Position numbers and translations under genes: made by a program. The notes under the pieces were generated by a model. That model did not search any database. It had not been told where the DNA came from and was given only the letters and a program-made list of their open reading frames with translations. Of a DNA stretch of 64,000 nt, positions 47,105 through 56,408 are shown in pieces. The stretch's first letter is position 1. The number at the start of each line of letters is the position of its first letter. The stretch is from NCBI RefSeq assembly GCF_001983935.1, contig NZ_CP017641.1:2852001-2916000 (forward strand), given 5' to 3'. The DNA comes from Fuerstiella marisgermanici. Its GTDB lineage: Bacteria > Planctomycetota > Planctomycetia > Planctomycetales > Planctomycetaceae.

Positions 47105-48462
47105 GCCACAGTCGGTTTCACGTCCTTGTCGTCGACGACGAACCCAACATCCGGTCCGGCCTGGCCAAAGGTCTGGCGAACGAAGCCGACGTTGTCGACA
47201 CGGCAGGCGACGCCGAAGAAGCGCTGCAGCTGTTCGAAAAACGGCAACACGATCTGGTGATCGCAGACGTCCGTCTGAACTGCGGTATGACGGGAATCGA
47301 GCTCGCCCGCAAAATGCTGTTCGCTCGACCACAGACCGCCGTCATCGTCATCACGGCTCATGGAACAGTTGAAACAGCGGTCGACGCGATGCGAGCCGGA
47401 GCGTTCGACTTTATCGCCAAACCGCTGGATCTGAATCTCGTACGGCAACAGGTGCGGAAAGCTCGCGAACACTACGCGCTGCAATTGGAAAACCGGCAGC
47501 TTCGCAATCAACTGGCCAGCGCCGGTGAGATCTCAAACATCATCGGCAACTGTTCCGCGATGCAGAACGTCTTCCACCAAATTCGTCAGGTTGCGGCAAC
47601 GGAAGCGACCGTGATGATCCATGGCGAAAGTGGAACGGGGAAAGAACTGATCGCAAAAGCCCTGCACGATCTCAGCGATCGCAGCAGTGGACCGTTTATC
47701 GCGGTTAATCTGGGAGCGATGCCGGAATCTTTACTGGAAAGCGAATTGTTCGGCCATGAAAAAGGTTCGTTCAGCGGTGCCAGTCGGCAGAAGCCTGGTT
47801 GCTTCGAACAGGCAGCGGGGGGCACGTTGTTTCTGGATGAAGTGACAGAGATGTCGGCGAAGAGCCAGGTGGATTTGCTGCGAGTGCTGGAAACGCGAAC
47901 CTATCGTCGAGTCGGCGGTGAGCAGCTTCAACAATCCGACACGCGCGTGCTTTCGGCCACCAACAAATCGGTGCAGGACTTAATCGAAGCCGGTAGTTTC
48001 CGCGAAGACCTGTTCTACCGACTAAATGTGATCCCGATTCAGGTGCCTTCGTTACGACAGCGGCGCGAAGACATACCGCTATTGGTCGAACATTTTCTGC
48101 GTCACTTTTGTGAACGGCACAATCGACGCAACAAGCAGGTGGCGCCGGAATCGATGCAGATTCTGACGGCTGCTCCGTGGCCAGGGAACGTTCGCCAATT
48201 GCGAAACATGATGGAACGACTAGTGGTGACGTTGGCGGATGAAATGATTCACGCGAGCGACCTTCCGGCGGAACTGCATCCCCATTCGGCGTCGAAACCA
48301 ACGCTCTCGTGTTCACTGGCAGACGCGGTGGAACAGTGTGAACGAGACACCATTGTGGCGGCGTTGGAAGCCTGCGAATTCCATCGCGAACGGACGGCCA
48401 AGCAACTGGGGGTCAGTATTCGTACGCTGCATTACAAAATGAGCCGCTACGGTTTGCATTAA
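47101..48462 (+). CDS. NtrC-family sigma-54-dependent response regulator
   Basis: A 453-residue activator with receiver domain (acidic VVDDE, phospho-acceptor Asp56 in VIADVRLN, Lys108 in FIAKPLD), AAA+ domain (Walker A GESGTGKE at 175-182, Walker B GGTLFLDEV), and C-terminal Fis-type helix-turn-helix (ERTAKQLGVSIRTLHYKM). The sigma-54 contact loop, normally GAFTGA, reads GSFSGA at 222-227. It is translated in overlap with the kinase gene. Likely targets are sigma-54 promoters, perhaps including the operon 320 bases downstream, though I saw no clear sigma-54 box there. Confidence 0.93.
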   Translation: MSHSRFHVLVVDDEPNIRSGLAKGLANEADVVDTAGDAEEALQLFEKRQHDLVIADVRLNCGMTGIELARKMLFARPQTAVIVITAHGTVETAVDAMRAGAFDFIAKPLDLNLVRQQVRKAREHYALQLENRQLRNQLASAGEISNIIGNCSAMQNVFHQIRQVAATEATVMIHGESGTGKELIAKALHDLSDRSSGPFIAVNLGAMPESLLESELFGHEKGSFSGASRQKPGCFEQAAGGTLFLDEVTEMSAKSQVDLLRVLETRTYRRVGGEQLQQSDTRVLSATNKSVQDLIEAGSFREDLFYRLNVIPIQVPSLRQRREDIPLLVEHFLRHFCERHNRRNKQVAPESMQILTAAPWPGNVRQLRNMMERLVVTLADEMIHASDLPAELHPHSASKPTLSCSLADAVEQCERDTIVAALEACEFHRERTAKQLGVSIRTLHYKMSRYGLH

Positions 48463-48780
48463 GAATTGCTGCGAGGTTTGCGGCGTGGAAACATCCGCTT
48501 GCAGGCTTGGCAGTGTGAAGAGTGGGCGGTGTGCAGAGGGTGCTATCCGCAGAGTGGGCCGCAGCTGGCTGATGCGTCGTTCCGACGTCTTAACTGGCCA
48601 TGTACGGCTTCGGCATGAGACGGGTAGAACTGCCTTCGCGTCGACCGAGACAGAATTTTGGCTGACGTTGCCTGTGATCTCTTTGGTGACCGCGTTGTTT
48701 TCACGCCCGGGTTGGTATACTCAGCCCATCGCCAACACCCTCCAACATCTGGCCATCTCCCTTTCGTTAGTTAGGCTGCC
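48463..48780. other. Gap between response regulator and LamG-cytochrome gene
   Basis: About 320 bases with no supported gene. It should contain the promoter of the downstream LamG/PSCyt1 gene. No terminator hairpin or sigma-54 consensus was recognised. Confidence 0.35.
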
Positions 48781-51700
48781 ATGTCATTCTTCATCGTTGC
48801 CAGGCTCAACGTTGGATGCTCACGTGCCATTTCAATGGTGCTGACCGCGTTGTTTTTGGTCGCAGGGTTAGCGACCGCCGGTGCTGCGTCGCCGCGAATT
48901 CATCGCGACCTGCAGGTTCTGTATACGTTCGAAGCTGGCGAAGGAGACGTCGTTCGCGATCGTTCGGGAGTCGGACAAGCGCTGGATCTGAAGATCGGTG
49001 ACTCGTCCGCCGTGCAGTGGTCGGACGGAACGCTAAATATCAAAGCCGCAACGATTATCGCATCGGACGGTCCTGCTAAAAAAGTGATCGACGCCGTCAA
49101 ACGGTCAAATGCGATTTCCGTTGAAGCATGGGTGAAGCCGCACGACGCCAAACAAAACGGGCCAGCTCGCCTGGTGACACTGTCAGAAAATTCCAATCAC
49201 CGCAATTTCACCGTGGGCCAGGACGCAAACACCTACGACTTTCGTTTGCGCACTTCGTCGACCAGCAGCAACGGGCTTCCTTCCGCCGCCCTGCCCAAAG
49301 ATACCGCTCGTACTTCGTTGACACATCTTGTCTACACCCGCGATGCGAAAGGGCGGATCGAAATCTTCGTGGACGGCAAGTCGCGGAAAACCGACACAGC
49401 GGACGGCAACATGTCCGGCTGGGACGACAGTTTCCGCTTCGCTCTGGCCAACGAATTGAACAACAGTCGACCATGGCTTGGCGAACTGCATTTGGTTGCG
49501 GTCTACAGCACAGCTTTTAGCCACAAAGAAGTGGTGCAGAACTATTTGGCCGGACCGGCCGGAACGACGGCTCAACAACTGGCCAGCACAACGTCGTCTC
49601 GAGTCACCGACGAGTTGCAAACTTTGTACACGTTCGAATCCGGCAAGGGAGACATCGTGCGAGATCGGTCGGGTGTTGGCAAACCGTTGGACCTGAAGAT
49701 CGGCAAGTCGTCTGCCGCACAGTGGTCGGATGGAAGTCTGAAAATCAAAGCCGCGACGATTATTGCATCGGACGCCCCTGCAAAAAAAGTGATCGACGCA
49801 ATCAAACGTTCGAACGCCGTTTCGGTGGAAGTGTGGGCCACGCCGCACGACACCCAGCAGGCCGGCCCCGCTCGACTGGTGACGCTGTCATCGAATTCCA
49901 GCAACCGAAACTTCACAGCCGGACAGGACGGCAACACGTATGACTTCCGCTTGCGCACGTCGTCCACCAGTCACAACGGACTTCCGTCGACCGCTCTGCC
50001 AACAAGCACGGCTCGCACTTCGTTGACTCACATCGTCTACGCGCGCGATTCGAAGGGCGGCGTGAAAGTCTTTGTGGACGGAAAACCGCGGATGTCTACC
50101 AAAATCGACGGCGACATGAACGGCTGGGACAACGGCTTTCGCCTGGCGTTGGGCAATGAATTCGATAACAGACGTCCGTGGCTGGGCGACCTGCATCTGG
50201 TGGCAATTTATAGTCGAGCCCTCTCAGCCAGCGACGTGCAGAAGAACTTCCAGGCTGGCCCGGATGGTCAATCACAGACGGCTCCTGCTGTGGCAGTCGA
50301 TCACAGTTCACAGTTGTTCGAACGCAAAGTCGCCGGACTGCTGGCAAACCATTGTTTGGAATGCCACGACACCGTGACTCGGGAAGGTGGCCTCGACCTG
50401 TCGCGCCGCGAGGTCGCGTTTAAGGGAGGCGACAGTGGAACGCCGATCGTTTCCGGCAAAGCCGACGAAAGCTTGATGTGGCAGTATGTGGATTCGGACG
50501 AGATGCCGTTGGACCGACCGCCGCTATCCAAGGATCAGAAAAAGCTGCTGAAGGAGTGGCTTGATTCCGGAGCGAAGTGGCCGATCGAAGTCATCGATCC
50601 GGTTGTCTACGTTTACGACGATTTGACGGCGGACAACTGGATTCGCCGCCTAACGGTTCCGGAATACATCGAAACCGTTCGTAGTGCGGTGGGCGTCGAC
50701 ATTTCTGCTGAAGCTCGTGAACTGCTTCCGAAAGACCTGCGAGCCGACGGATTCAGCAACACGGCGTACAATCTGACCGTCGACTTAAAGCATGTCGAAT
50801 CGTACGCTGAACTGGCAACCATCATTTCGCGGCGAATGGATATCGAAGCGTTCGTCAGTCAGTTCACCAAAGACCGCACGCTGAACACCGACAATTCTAC
50901 GCGAAAAATTGTGTCGGCTATCGGTAAGTGGATGTTTCGAGGACCTTTGTCAGCACGTGAAGAACAGAACTACAGTGGCATTGCCACCAGCGTCGCCAGT
51001 GCCAGTGGTACGTTTGACGAAGGCATGCGTTATATGGTTGAAGCCATGTTGCAGTCGCCGCGATTCGTGTATCGGCTGGAAGATCAACGAGGCTACGGCA
51101 CCATGCCGGTTCGAGGTTTCGAGCTGGCGTCTCGGCTTAGCTACATCACATGGGGCGGTCCGCCGGACAAGGCCCTACTGAAAGCTGCCGAAGCCAGCGA
51201 ACTTAGCAGTGACAGTCAGCTTCGTTCTCAGGTTGAACGAATGCTGAAAGATCCGCTAGCTATCAAGCAGTCCGAACGGTTTATCACCGAATGGCTGAAC
51301 CTGAATCGTTTGGACAACCTGCAGCCGAACGCCGAACGGTTTCCCACCTGGTCACCCGAACTGGCTCAGGACATGAAAGCGGAAACTCTGGCATATTTTC
51401 GGCACGTGGTCTGGGACGAAAACCGACCGCTGTCGGATCTGCTGAACGCTCAGTCAACCTTCGCGACGCCTCGCCTGGCCAAACACTACGGCCTGGAACC
51501 GAAGGGCAAAACGTTGGCTCGCTACGACGTCGAAAACGTCAAAAGTCGAGGCGGCCTGTTGACTCAGGGAAGCCTGCTCACCATGGGCGGCGACGACGCG
51601 TCGATGGTGACTCGCGGGCTGTTTGTGTTGCATGAACTGCTGCGAGGCGTCGTCAAAGCGCCGCCACCGTGTGTCGATACCAACCCGCCGCCGACGAAGT

Positions 51701-52137
51701 CTGGCGTGAGTCAACGCACGATAGCGGAAACGCGTCTGGTTAACGCAAACTGCAGCGGTTGCCATGTGAGGTTCGAACCGCTGGCGTTCGGCCTTGAGAA
51801 ATTCAACGGCATCGGCTTCTATTCAGACAAAGACGAACACGGCAACAAGCTGCGAGAAGACGGGACCATTCTGTTCCCGGGCAGCGCCAGGCCAGTAAAC
51901 TTCGACACGTCCGCACAACTGATGGATGCTTTGGCGAAAAGCGATCGAGTACGCGAGAGCATCACATGGAAGATCGCTCAATTCGCCATCGGCCGACCAC
52001 TCGGAGCCGCCGACGCGAGCATTCTGGAAGCCGTTCACAAAGAAGCAATGGCCAACGGCGGAACATGGTCCAGCACTCTAACGGCGATCATCATGAGCGA
52101 CCTCGTGCGAACAACACGAGTGCAGGACGCCGAATGA
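48781..52137 (+). CDS. LamG-LamG-PSCyt1-DUF1587/1592/1588/1585 secreted protein
   Basis: A 1118-residue protein with a signal peptide (hydrophobic about 19-34). Two LamG/concanavalin-like domains, about 235 residues each (about 40-270 and 280-500), are so alike that they must be a recent tandem duplication (LQxLYTFExGxGDxVRDRSGVG opens both). PSCyt1 follows with haem motif CLECH near 529, then DUF1587 (LTVPEYIETVRSAVGVD), DUF1592 (around FRHVVWDENRPLSDLLNAQ), DUF1588 (RGGLLTQGSLL, CSGCH) and DUF1585 at the end. LamG domains suggest glycan or surface binding, so a polysaccharide-processing role is plausible. Its stop overlaps the next start. Confidence 0.9.
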   Translation: MSFFIVARLNVGCSRAISMVLTALFLVAGLATAGAASPRIHRDLQVLYTFEAGEGDVVRDRSGVGQALDLKIGDSSAVQWSDGTLNIKAATIIASDGPAKKVIDAVKRSNAISVEAWVKPHDAKQNGPARLVTLSENSNHRNFTVGQDANTYDFRLRTSSTSSNGLPSAALPKDTARTSLTHLVYTRDAKGRIEIFVDGKSRKTDTADGNMSGWDDSFRFALANELNNSRPWLGELHLVAVYSTAFSHKEVVQNYLAGPAGTTAQQLASTTSSRVTDELQTLYTFESGKGDIVRDRSGVGKPLDLKIGKSSAAQWSDGSLKIKAATIIASDAPAKKVIDAIKRSNAVSVEVWATPHDTQQAGPARLVTLSSNSSNRNFTAGQDGNTYDFRLRTSSTSHNGLPSTALPTSTARTSLTHIVYARDSKGGVKVFVDGKPRMSTKIDGDMNGWDNGFRLALGNEFDNRRPWLGDLHLVAIYSRALSASDVQKNFQAGPDGQSQTAPAVAVDHSSQLFERKVAGLLANHCLECHDTVTREGGLDLSRREVAFKGGDSGTPIVSGKADESLMWQYVDSDEMPLDRPPLSKDQKKLLKEWLDSGAKWPIEVIDPVVYVYDDLTADNWIRRLTVPEYIETVRSAVGVDISAEARELLPKDLRADGFSNTAYNLTVDLKHVESYAELATIISRRMDIEAFVSQFTKDRTLNTDNSTRKIVSAIGKWMFRGPLSAREEQNYSGIATSVASASGTFDEGMRYMVEAMLQSPRFVYRLEDQRGYGTMPVRGFELASRLSYITWGGPPDKALLKAAEASELSSDSQLRSQVERMLKDPLAIKQSERFITEWLNLNRLDNLQPNAERFPTWSPELAQDMKAETLAYFRHVVWDENRPLSDLLNAQSTFATPRLAKHYGLEPKGKTLARYDVENVKSRGGLLTQGSLLTMGGDDASMVTRGLFVLHELLRGVVKAPPPCVDTNPPPTKSGVSQRTIAETRLVNANCSGCHVRFEPLAFGLEKFNGIGFYSDKDEHGNKLREDGTILFPGSARPVNFDTSAQLMDALAKSDRVRESITWKIAQFAIGRPLGAADASILEAVHKEAMANGGTWSSTLTAIIMSDLVRTTRVQDAE

Positions 52138-53420
52138 TGGTTCGCCGAGTACTACTCATCGCGGCCACCGTCAGCACCCTGCTGTCTCACGCCGCAACGG
52201 CAGGCGACTGGCCTCATTGGCGCGGACCGAATCGTAACGATGTGGTGGACGAACCGTCGGGGTGGACGGGCGACGATTGGCCGCTGGAAGAATTGTGGAA
52301 GCAAAACGTCGGCGAAGGTTCGACATCACCGCTGATTGTTGGCGACCGGCTTTACACCGTGGGTTGGCGATCCAACAAAGATCACGTTCAGTGTCTGGAT
52401 GTCGCCACCGGAGAAACGGATTGGTCGGTCGACTACGACTGTCCCAAATACGGTCGGCTGGCCACAGGCGATCAGGCCATCTTTTCGGGCGTAACGTCGA
52501 CTCCGGAATACGATCCCGCAACCGGTTTGCTTTTCACGCTAAGTGTCGACGGCCACCTGAATTGCTGGGACACCCAGAAACGTGGGAAACACGTCTGGGG
52601 CAGTAATCTCTACGAAACATTCGACGTTCCTCAACGCCCCAAAGTTGGCCGCAGCGGACTTCGCGATTACGGCTATACGGGATCGTCACTTCTTTATAGC
52701 GACTGGGTGATCGTCGAAGTCGGTGCGAAGCAAGGCAACCTGATGGCGTTCGATCGTCAGACGGGAACACTCGCGTGGAAATCTCAGAATACATCGCCGG
52801 GAGGTCATACAGGCGGTCCGGCATTGATGACGGTCGACGGCGTGCCGTGCGTGGCAGTTCACAACTTCGCCGGACTTCTTGTGGCGAGATTGGACAAAGG
52901 TCACGAAGGTGAAACAGTGGCGACCTACGACTGGATTACGTCCTACGCCAACAACATTGCGGCGGCCACAATGCACAATAATCACGTGCTGCTGACGTCG
53001 GCTTACAATCAGTATAAGATCACCAACCTGAAGATCAGCCTGAAGGGAGCTCAGGTGGTTTGGGAACAGAAGTTCGCATCGAAAGTGTGTTCACCAGTTG
53101 TTCGCGACGGCAACATCTATCTTGCGTGGCAAACGGTGATGTGTTTGGATGCGAAGACTGGAAAACAAAAGTGGAAGGGCGGCAGAACGGGCGATCAGGG
53201 TTCGATTGTTGTCACGTCCGACGATCGACTTGTGATCTGGGGTAATCATGGCGATTTGCTGCTTGCGGAATCCGCCACTCGTTCACCAAAGAAATACACG
53301 CAACTGGCGGCGAAAGAAAAACTTGGCAGTTCGGACGCATGGCCGCACATCGTGCTGGCGAATGGACATCTTTTTTGCAAAGATCGAGACGGCAATATTC
53401 TGTGCTACCGCGTCAATTGA
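52134..53420 (+). CDS. PQQ-like beta-propeller secreted protein
   Basis: A 428-residue protein whose ATG (52134) overlaps the stop of the LamG-cytochrome gene, indicating translational coupling. A signal peptide (VLLIAATVSTLLSHAATA) is followed by the common planctomycete opening DWPHWRGPNRNDVVDEPSG and propeller blades (SPLIVGDRLYTVGW, LFTLSVDGHLNCWD, GNIYLAWQTVMCLDAKTGKQKWKG, HLFCKDRDGNILCYRV). No PQQ-binding disulphide or full catalytic set is recognisable, so it is probably a binding or structural propeller. It sits between two genes of one operon that also encodes the DUF1552 protein. Confidence 0.88.
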   Translation: MMVRRVLLIAATVSTLLSHAATAGDWPHWRGPNRNDVVDEPSGWTGDDWPLEELWKQNVGEGSTSPLIVGDRLYTVGWRSNKDHVQCLDVATGETDWSVDYDCPKYGRLATGDQAIFSGVTSTPEYDPATGLLFTLSVDGHLNCWDTQKRGKHVWGSNLYETFDVPQRPKVGRSGLRDYGYTGSSLLYSDWVIVEVGAKQGNLMAFDRQTGTLAWKSQNTSPGGHTGGPALMTVDGVPCVAVHNFAGLLVARLDKGHEGETVATYDWITSYANNIAAATMHNNHVLLTSAYNQYKITNLKISLKGAQVVWEQKFASKVCSPVVRDGNIYLAWQTVMCLDAKTGKQKWKGGRTGDQGSIVVTSDDRLVIWGNHGDLLLAESATRSPKKYTQLAAKEKLGSSDAWPHIVLANGHLFCKDRDGNILCYRVN

Positions 53421-53453
53421 AGTCGTAGAACAATCCAACACAAGGACCGAGCG

Positions 53454-54881
53454 ATGAGAAACTTTGCCTTGAATCGACGCACGTTGCTGCGGAACGTTGC
53501 CGGTGCCACCGTTGGTTTGCCGCTGCTGGAAGAAATGCTGTCCAGTTCGGCGGTCGCTGCCGTGGCGAAAACAGAAGTGCCGGTGCGAGCGTTCAACCTG
53601 TTCTTCGGCCTGGGCATTCCCGCTCCGCTGCAGGACGAAGGTTTTGACGGCGTTTTGGAACCGCTAAAGCCGCTTAGCGACAAGCTGCTGATCATGCGCA
53701 AAGTCAACCAGTTGCGTTGCGACAAAAACGGCATCAACGCTCACTACGACGGAGCCGCCGGAGCATTCACCGCCGAACCACCAAACGGAGAAGCTCGATC
53801 GGGTGGGCCTTCGATCGATCAGGTGATCAAGGAAGCTCACTATTCTGACGGTCTTCCGTCCGGGATGGTGCCAACATTGGTCGCCGGAACGTTCTTCCGC
53901 CGCAGCCGCATTTGCCGCTACGTTCACAGCTATAAGCAGGACGGCACGGTCGCCGGGACCATGCAGGAACGGCCGCGACATTTATTCGACCGCGTATTCG
54001 GTACGGTGGCTGGCGCAGACGACAAAGACGCGAGGACTCAGCGACTGCGACGCAGCGTGCTGGATTCCGTTGTGGAAGATTACCGTTTCTACACCAGCGA
54101 TAATTCTCCGTTGGGCACCGCTTCAAAAGCGCGAGTCGCTGAGCACCTGGAACGCGTTCGGGAATTCGAACTGCGAGCGTTCCGCTTGCCGGACAGTACC
54201 CGCAATGGCCCCGCCCTGCCGCCGCGTTCAAGAGTCCCACACGATGGTCCGGCCGATCCCGGCGGTGAAGGCATCGACATCACTCTGGAAGAACTCACGA
54301 CCGAATGGCGGCTGATGGCCGACTTGTATGCGTTGGCGATTAAAATGGATCGAGCACGTTTTGGGTCGCTCACGTTTTTGGCGGCGGGCGAACGCATTCG
54401 GCTGACTGGCGACTACGAATACAATGGTCGCAAAGTGTGGGAATTCAACGACCCCAAACAACTCGGCCGCAGCGGCAGTGGAGGCTGCAGCCACGAATGG
54501 TGGCATCGGTTTAAGGACGACAAGAAGAACGAACAACTACGAGCTCACGCGCACATGAAGATGCGAGAAATGGCTTACTTCATGCAAAAGCTGGACGAAC
54601 CTGACTGCAAAGAAGCAAACGGCAAATCCATTCTGGAAAACAGCCTGATCACAATCTCAACCGAATCCGGCGACGGACGCCACAACGACGTCAAACGAGA
54701 ACTCTCGGGCGTCTTCCACTGCATCACCGGAGCCAACGGCCGCTTCAAGACGGGGCAGATTATGGACGTGAAGGCAGAAGGACTGGACGTCTATAACACG
54801 GTGCTAACCGGCATGGGCAGCAAGCAACAACTGGGTCCGGAAAAGGACCGAGCCGAACCTGTGGATTCGATTCGTGCGTAG
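53454..54881 (+). CDS. DUF1552 family protein
   Basis: A 475-residue exported protein of the DUF1552 family. The N-terminus has a twin-arginine-type signal (NRRTLLRNVAGATVGLPLLEEML; key RR), then family segments (FFGLGIPAP, FDGVLEPLKPLSDKLLIMRKVNQL, SIDQVIKEAHY, SLITISTESGDGRHNDVKRELSGVF). The biochemical function is unknown. It lies 33 bases after the PQQ-propeller gene and completes a three-gene set with the LamG-PSCyt1-DUF1592 protein; DUF1552 and DUF1592 families nearly always travel together in planctomycetes. Confidence 0.92.
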   Translation: MRNFALNRRTLLRNVAGATVGLPLLEEMLSSSAVAAVAKTEVPVRAFNLFFGLGIPAPLQDEGFDGVLEPLKPLSDKLLIMRKVNQLRCDKNGINAHYDGAAGAFTAEPPNGEARSGGPSIDQVIKEAHYSDGLPSGMVPTLVAGTFFRRSRICRYVHSYKQDGTVAGTMQERPRHLFDRVFGTVAGADDKDARTQRLRRSVLDSVVEDYRFYTSDNSPLGTASKARVAEHLERVREFELRAFRLPDSTRNGPALPPRSRVPHDGPADPGGEGIDITLEELTTEWRLMADLYALAIKMDRARFGSLTFLAAGERIRLTGDYEYNGRKVWEFNDPKQLGRSGSGGCSHEWWHRFKDDKKNEQLRAHAHMKMREMAYFMQKLDEPDCKEANGKSILENSLITISTESGDGRHNDVKRELSGVFHCITGANGRFKTGQIMDVKAEGLDVYNTVLTGMGSKQQLGPEKDRAEPVDSIRA

Positions 54882-55080
54882 ATTGTGTGGCGACTATGCT
54901 ACCGTGTATCGCATGCAGCGTTCGTGGGCGCGCGACGGCGATACCGAAATAGCTTACCACCAAAATGGGTGCACGATCGCGTCGGGTGTGGCCGGGGTTG
55001 GACTGAGCGAAGCGAAAGAAACCCCGGGGCTTCGCTGCTGGCTTATCGACGACATCAGTGATCGTACCGTGCGACGAAAT

Positions 55081-55134
55081 CGACTGATTTCGCAGGGAAA
55101 CCGCGTCCGTGCGATTCCCCTGTGAAATGAGTCG
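55081..55134. repeat. Imperfect 22-bp hairpin in a 400-base gap
   Basis: CGACTGATTTCGCAGGGAAACC (55081-55102) pairs with the reverse complement of 55113-55134, with four or five mismatches over 22 positions and a 10-base loop. It may be a degenerate palindromic repeat or a MITE-like remnant, or serve as a terminator for the convergent genes. The rest of 54882-55281 holds no supported gene. Confidence 0.5.
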
Positions 55135-55281
55135 CTTCGGCAGCCGTAGCACCGATTTCAGTCGCAGTTCGTTCTTACCGACGATGTGCTCAACATTGCA
55201 AAACCGTGATTCGATTGCAGCGTTCTCGATCACACGAAGCTTCCCGCTCCGACGAACATGTTCGCAAGCAGTCTGATTGGT

Positions 55282-55776
55282 TCAGGGGGACGATGTGGTG
55301 ACCTGGCCCGTCAACGTATTGGAAATCACAGTGTATCCGCGGTCGGGTGAATCCGCTTCTGAAAACGTAATTTCAAACTCATCAACGGGATTGTCTCCCA
55401 CTTCAATCCCCATTCTAAACGAACCTTCCGGATGCAATTCGAAGGCTTCCAACGGTTTGATACCGGCCTGTTCGCTATCGGAAAACTGAACCGTACATAA
55501 ATAGGTTTTGACCGGTGACCCGGAAGTGAATGCATAGGCAACTTCGAATTGCACGATGCCATCATTCAGTTTGGCATTGGCCTGTTTCAATTCAACAACT
55601 CCCGGTTCAGGGTCTTCAACTGAAGTCGAACCCGGTTCGGAAGTTCTTGATGAATCGTTTGCCGTGGTCGAATCGGGACCTCCGGCTGTTGTTGAGTCCT
55701 GCCCACAGCCGTTGCAAGTCACGAACAGGATGAGACACAGACTGGCTGGAGCGAAGTCTCGGAATATTACAGACAT
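55282..55776 (-). CDS. Small lipoprotein, hypothetical
   Basis: A 164-residue protein with a lipoprotein signal (hydrophobic about 10-20, then TCNGCGQ with Cys24 as the likely lipid-anchored residue), a Ser/Thr-rich linker, and a beta-rich domain from about residue 55 (VVELKQANAKLNDGIVQFEVAYAFTSG, with DNPVDEFEITFSEAD later). No enzyme motif is seen. Its start abuts the stop of the upstream lipoprotein gene without gap, so it is the third gene of a DUF1559 operon. Confidence 0.65.
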   Translation of the reverse strand: MSVIFRDFAPASLCLILFVTCNGCGQDSTTAGGPDSTTANDSSRTSEPGSTSVEDPEPGVVELKQANAKLNDGIVQFEVAYAFTSGSPVKTYLCTVQFSDSEQAGIKPLEAFELHPEGSFRMGIEVGDNPVDEFEITFSEADSPDRGYTVISNTLTGQVTTSSP

Positions 55777-56253
55777 CTAACGTCTCTTCTTTTTCGTTTT
55801 CGCATTCGGGTCAACCAAAGCGACAGGAATTTCAACTTTCACTTCACCGCCGTCCGACGAGATCACAGCCGTCAACGGCGAATTGATTGTCGAATACGGC
55901 ACCGGCACGGATTCCATCGCGTCCGGGAAGTCAGCCTGCGGCGCGTCCGCAGGCACGAAGGTTCCATTCGAATCCTGCAGTCGACTCACCCGAATCTTGT
56001 ATTCGCCAGGCGGGATGCCGTAGTCACTGTCGCGTGAGCTGATGACTTCGAATTTCCCGTCTGGATCTGACGAACCCAAAGCGCCTTCGCCAGGGGTTCC
56101 TGGTTGCGGCAGAAACTGAATCAGCGCGCCGGGCAAAGGTAAACCTTCGACCGTAACGACGCCAGTAATTGGTGCTCGTTCAATTCCGTCACCCCCGCAA
56201 CCCAGAGCAACCAGAACGATAAACGGAGCCACCTGAAAACAACGTGGACGCAT
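55777..56253 (-). CDS. Lipoprotein with carboxypeptidase-regulatory-like domain
   Basis: A 158-residue protein from the ATG at 56253 (an in-frame start at 56271 adds 6 residues). It has a lipoprotein signal (LVALGC) followed by a beta-sandwich domain: APITGVVTVEGLPLPGALIQFLPQ, DPDGKFEV and PPGEYKIRVSRL. It ends in a lysine/arginine-rich tail. Such lipoproteins routinely follow DUF1559 genes in planctomycetes, and their job is unknown. It is directly abutted by the lipoprotein gene at 55282. Confidence 0.8.
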   Translation of the reverse strand: MRPRCFQVAPFIVLVALGCGGDGIERAPITGVVTVEGLPLPGALIQFLPQPGTPGEGALGSSDPDGKFEVISSRDSDYGIPPGEYKIRVSRLQDSNGTFVPADAPQADFPDAMESVPVPYSTINSPLTAVISSDGGEVKVEIPVALVDPNAKTKKKRR

Positions 56254-56408
56254 GACTATTCCTCGATTCAAAGATACTCAAATGAACTTGACTAAGAACC
56301 CCTAACAAAACCTGTGTGGCCGCGTTCGGGCTCGTGGGAAACAGCCTCCGTAGCGCGAAACGCCTGTTCCGCGGCCACACGTCAGCGAGATTCGCTGTGA
56401 CTGTGGGC

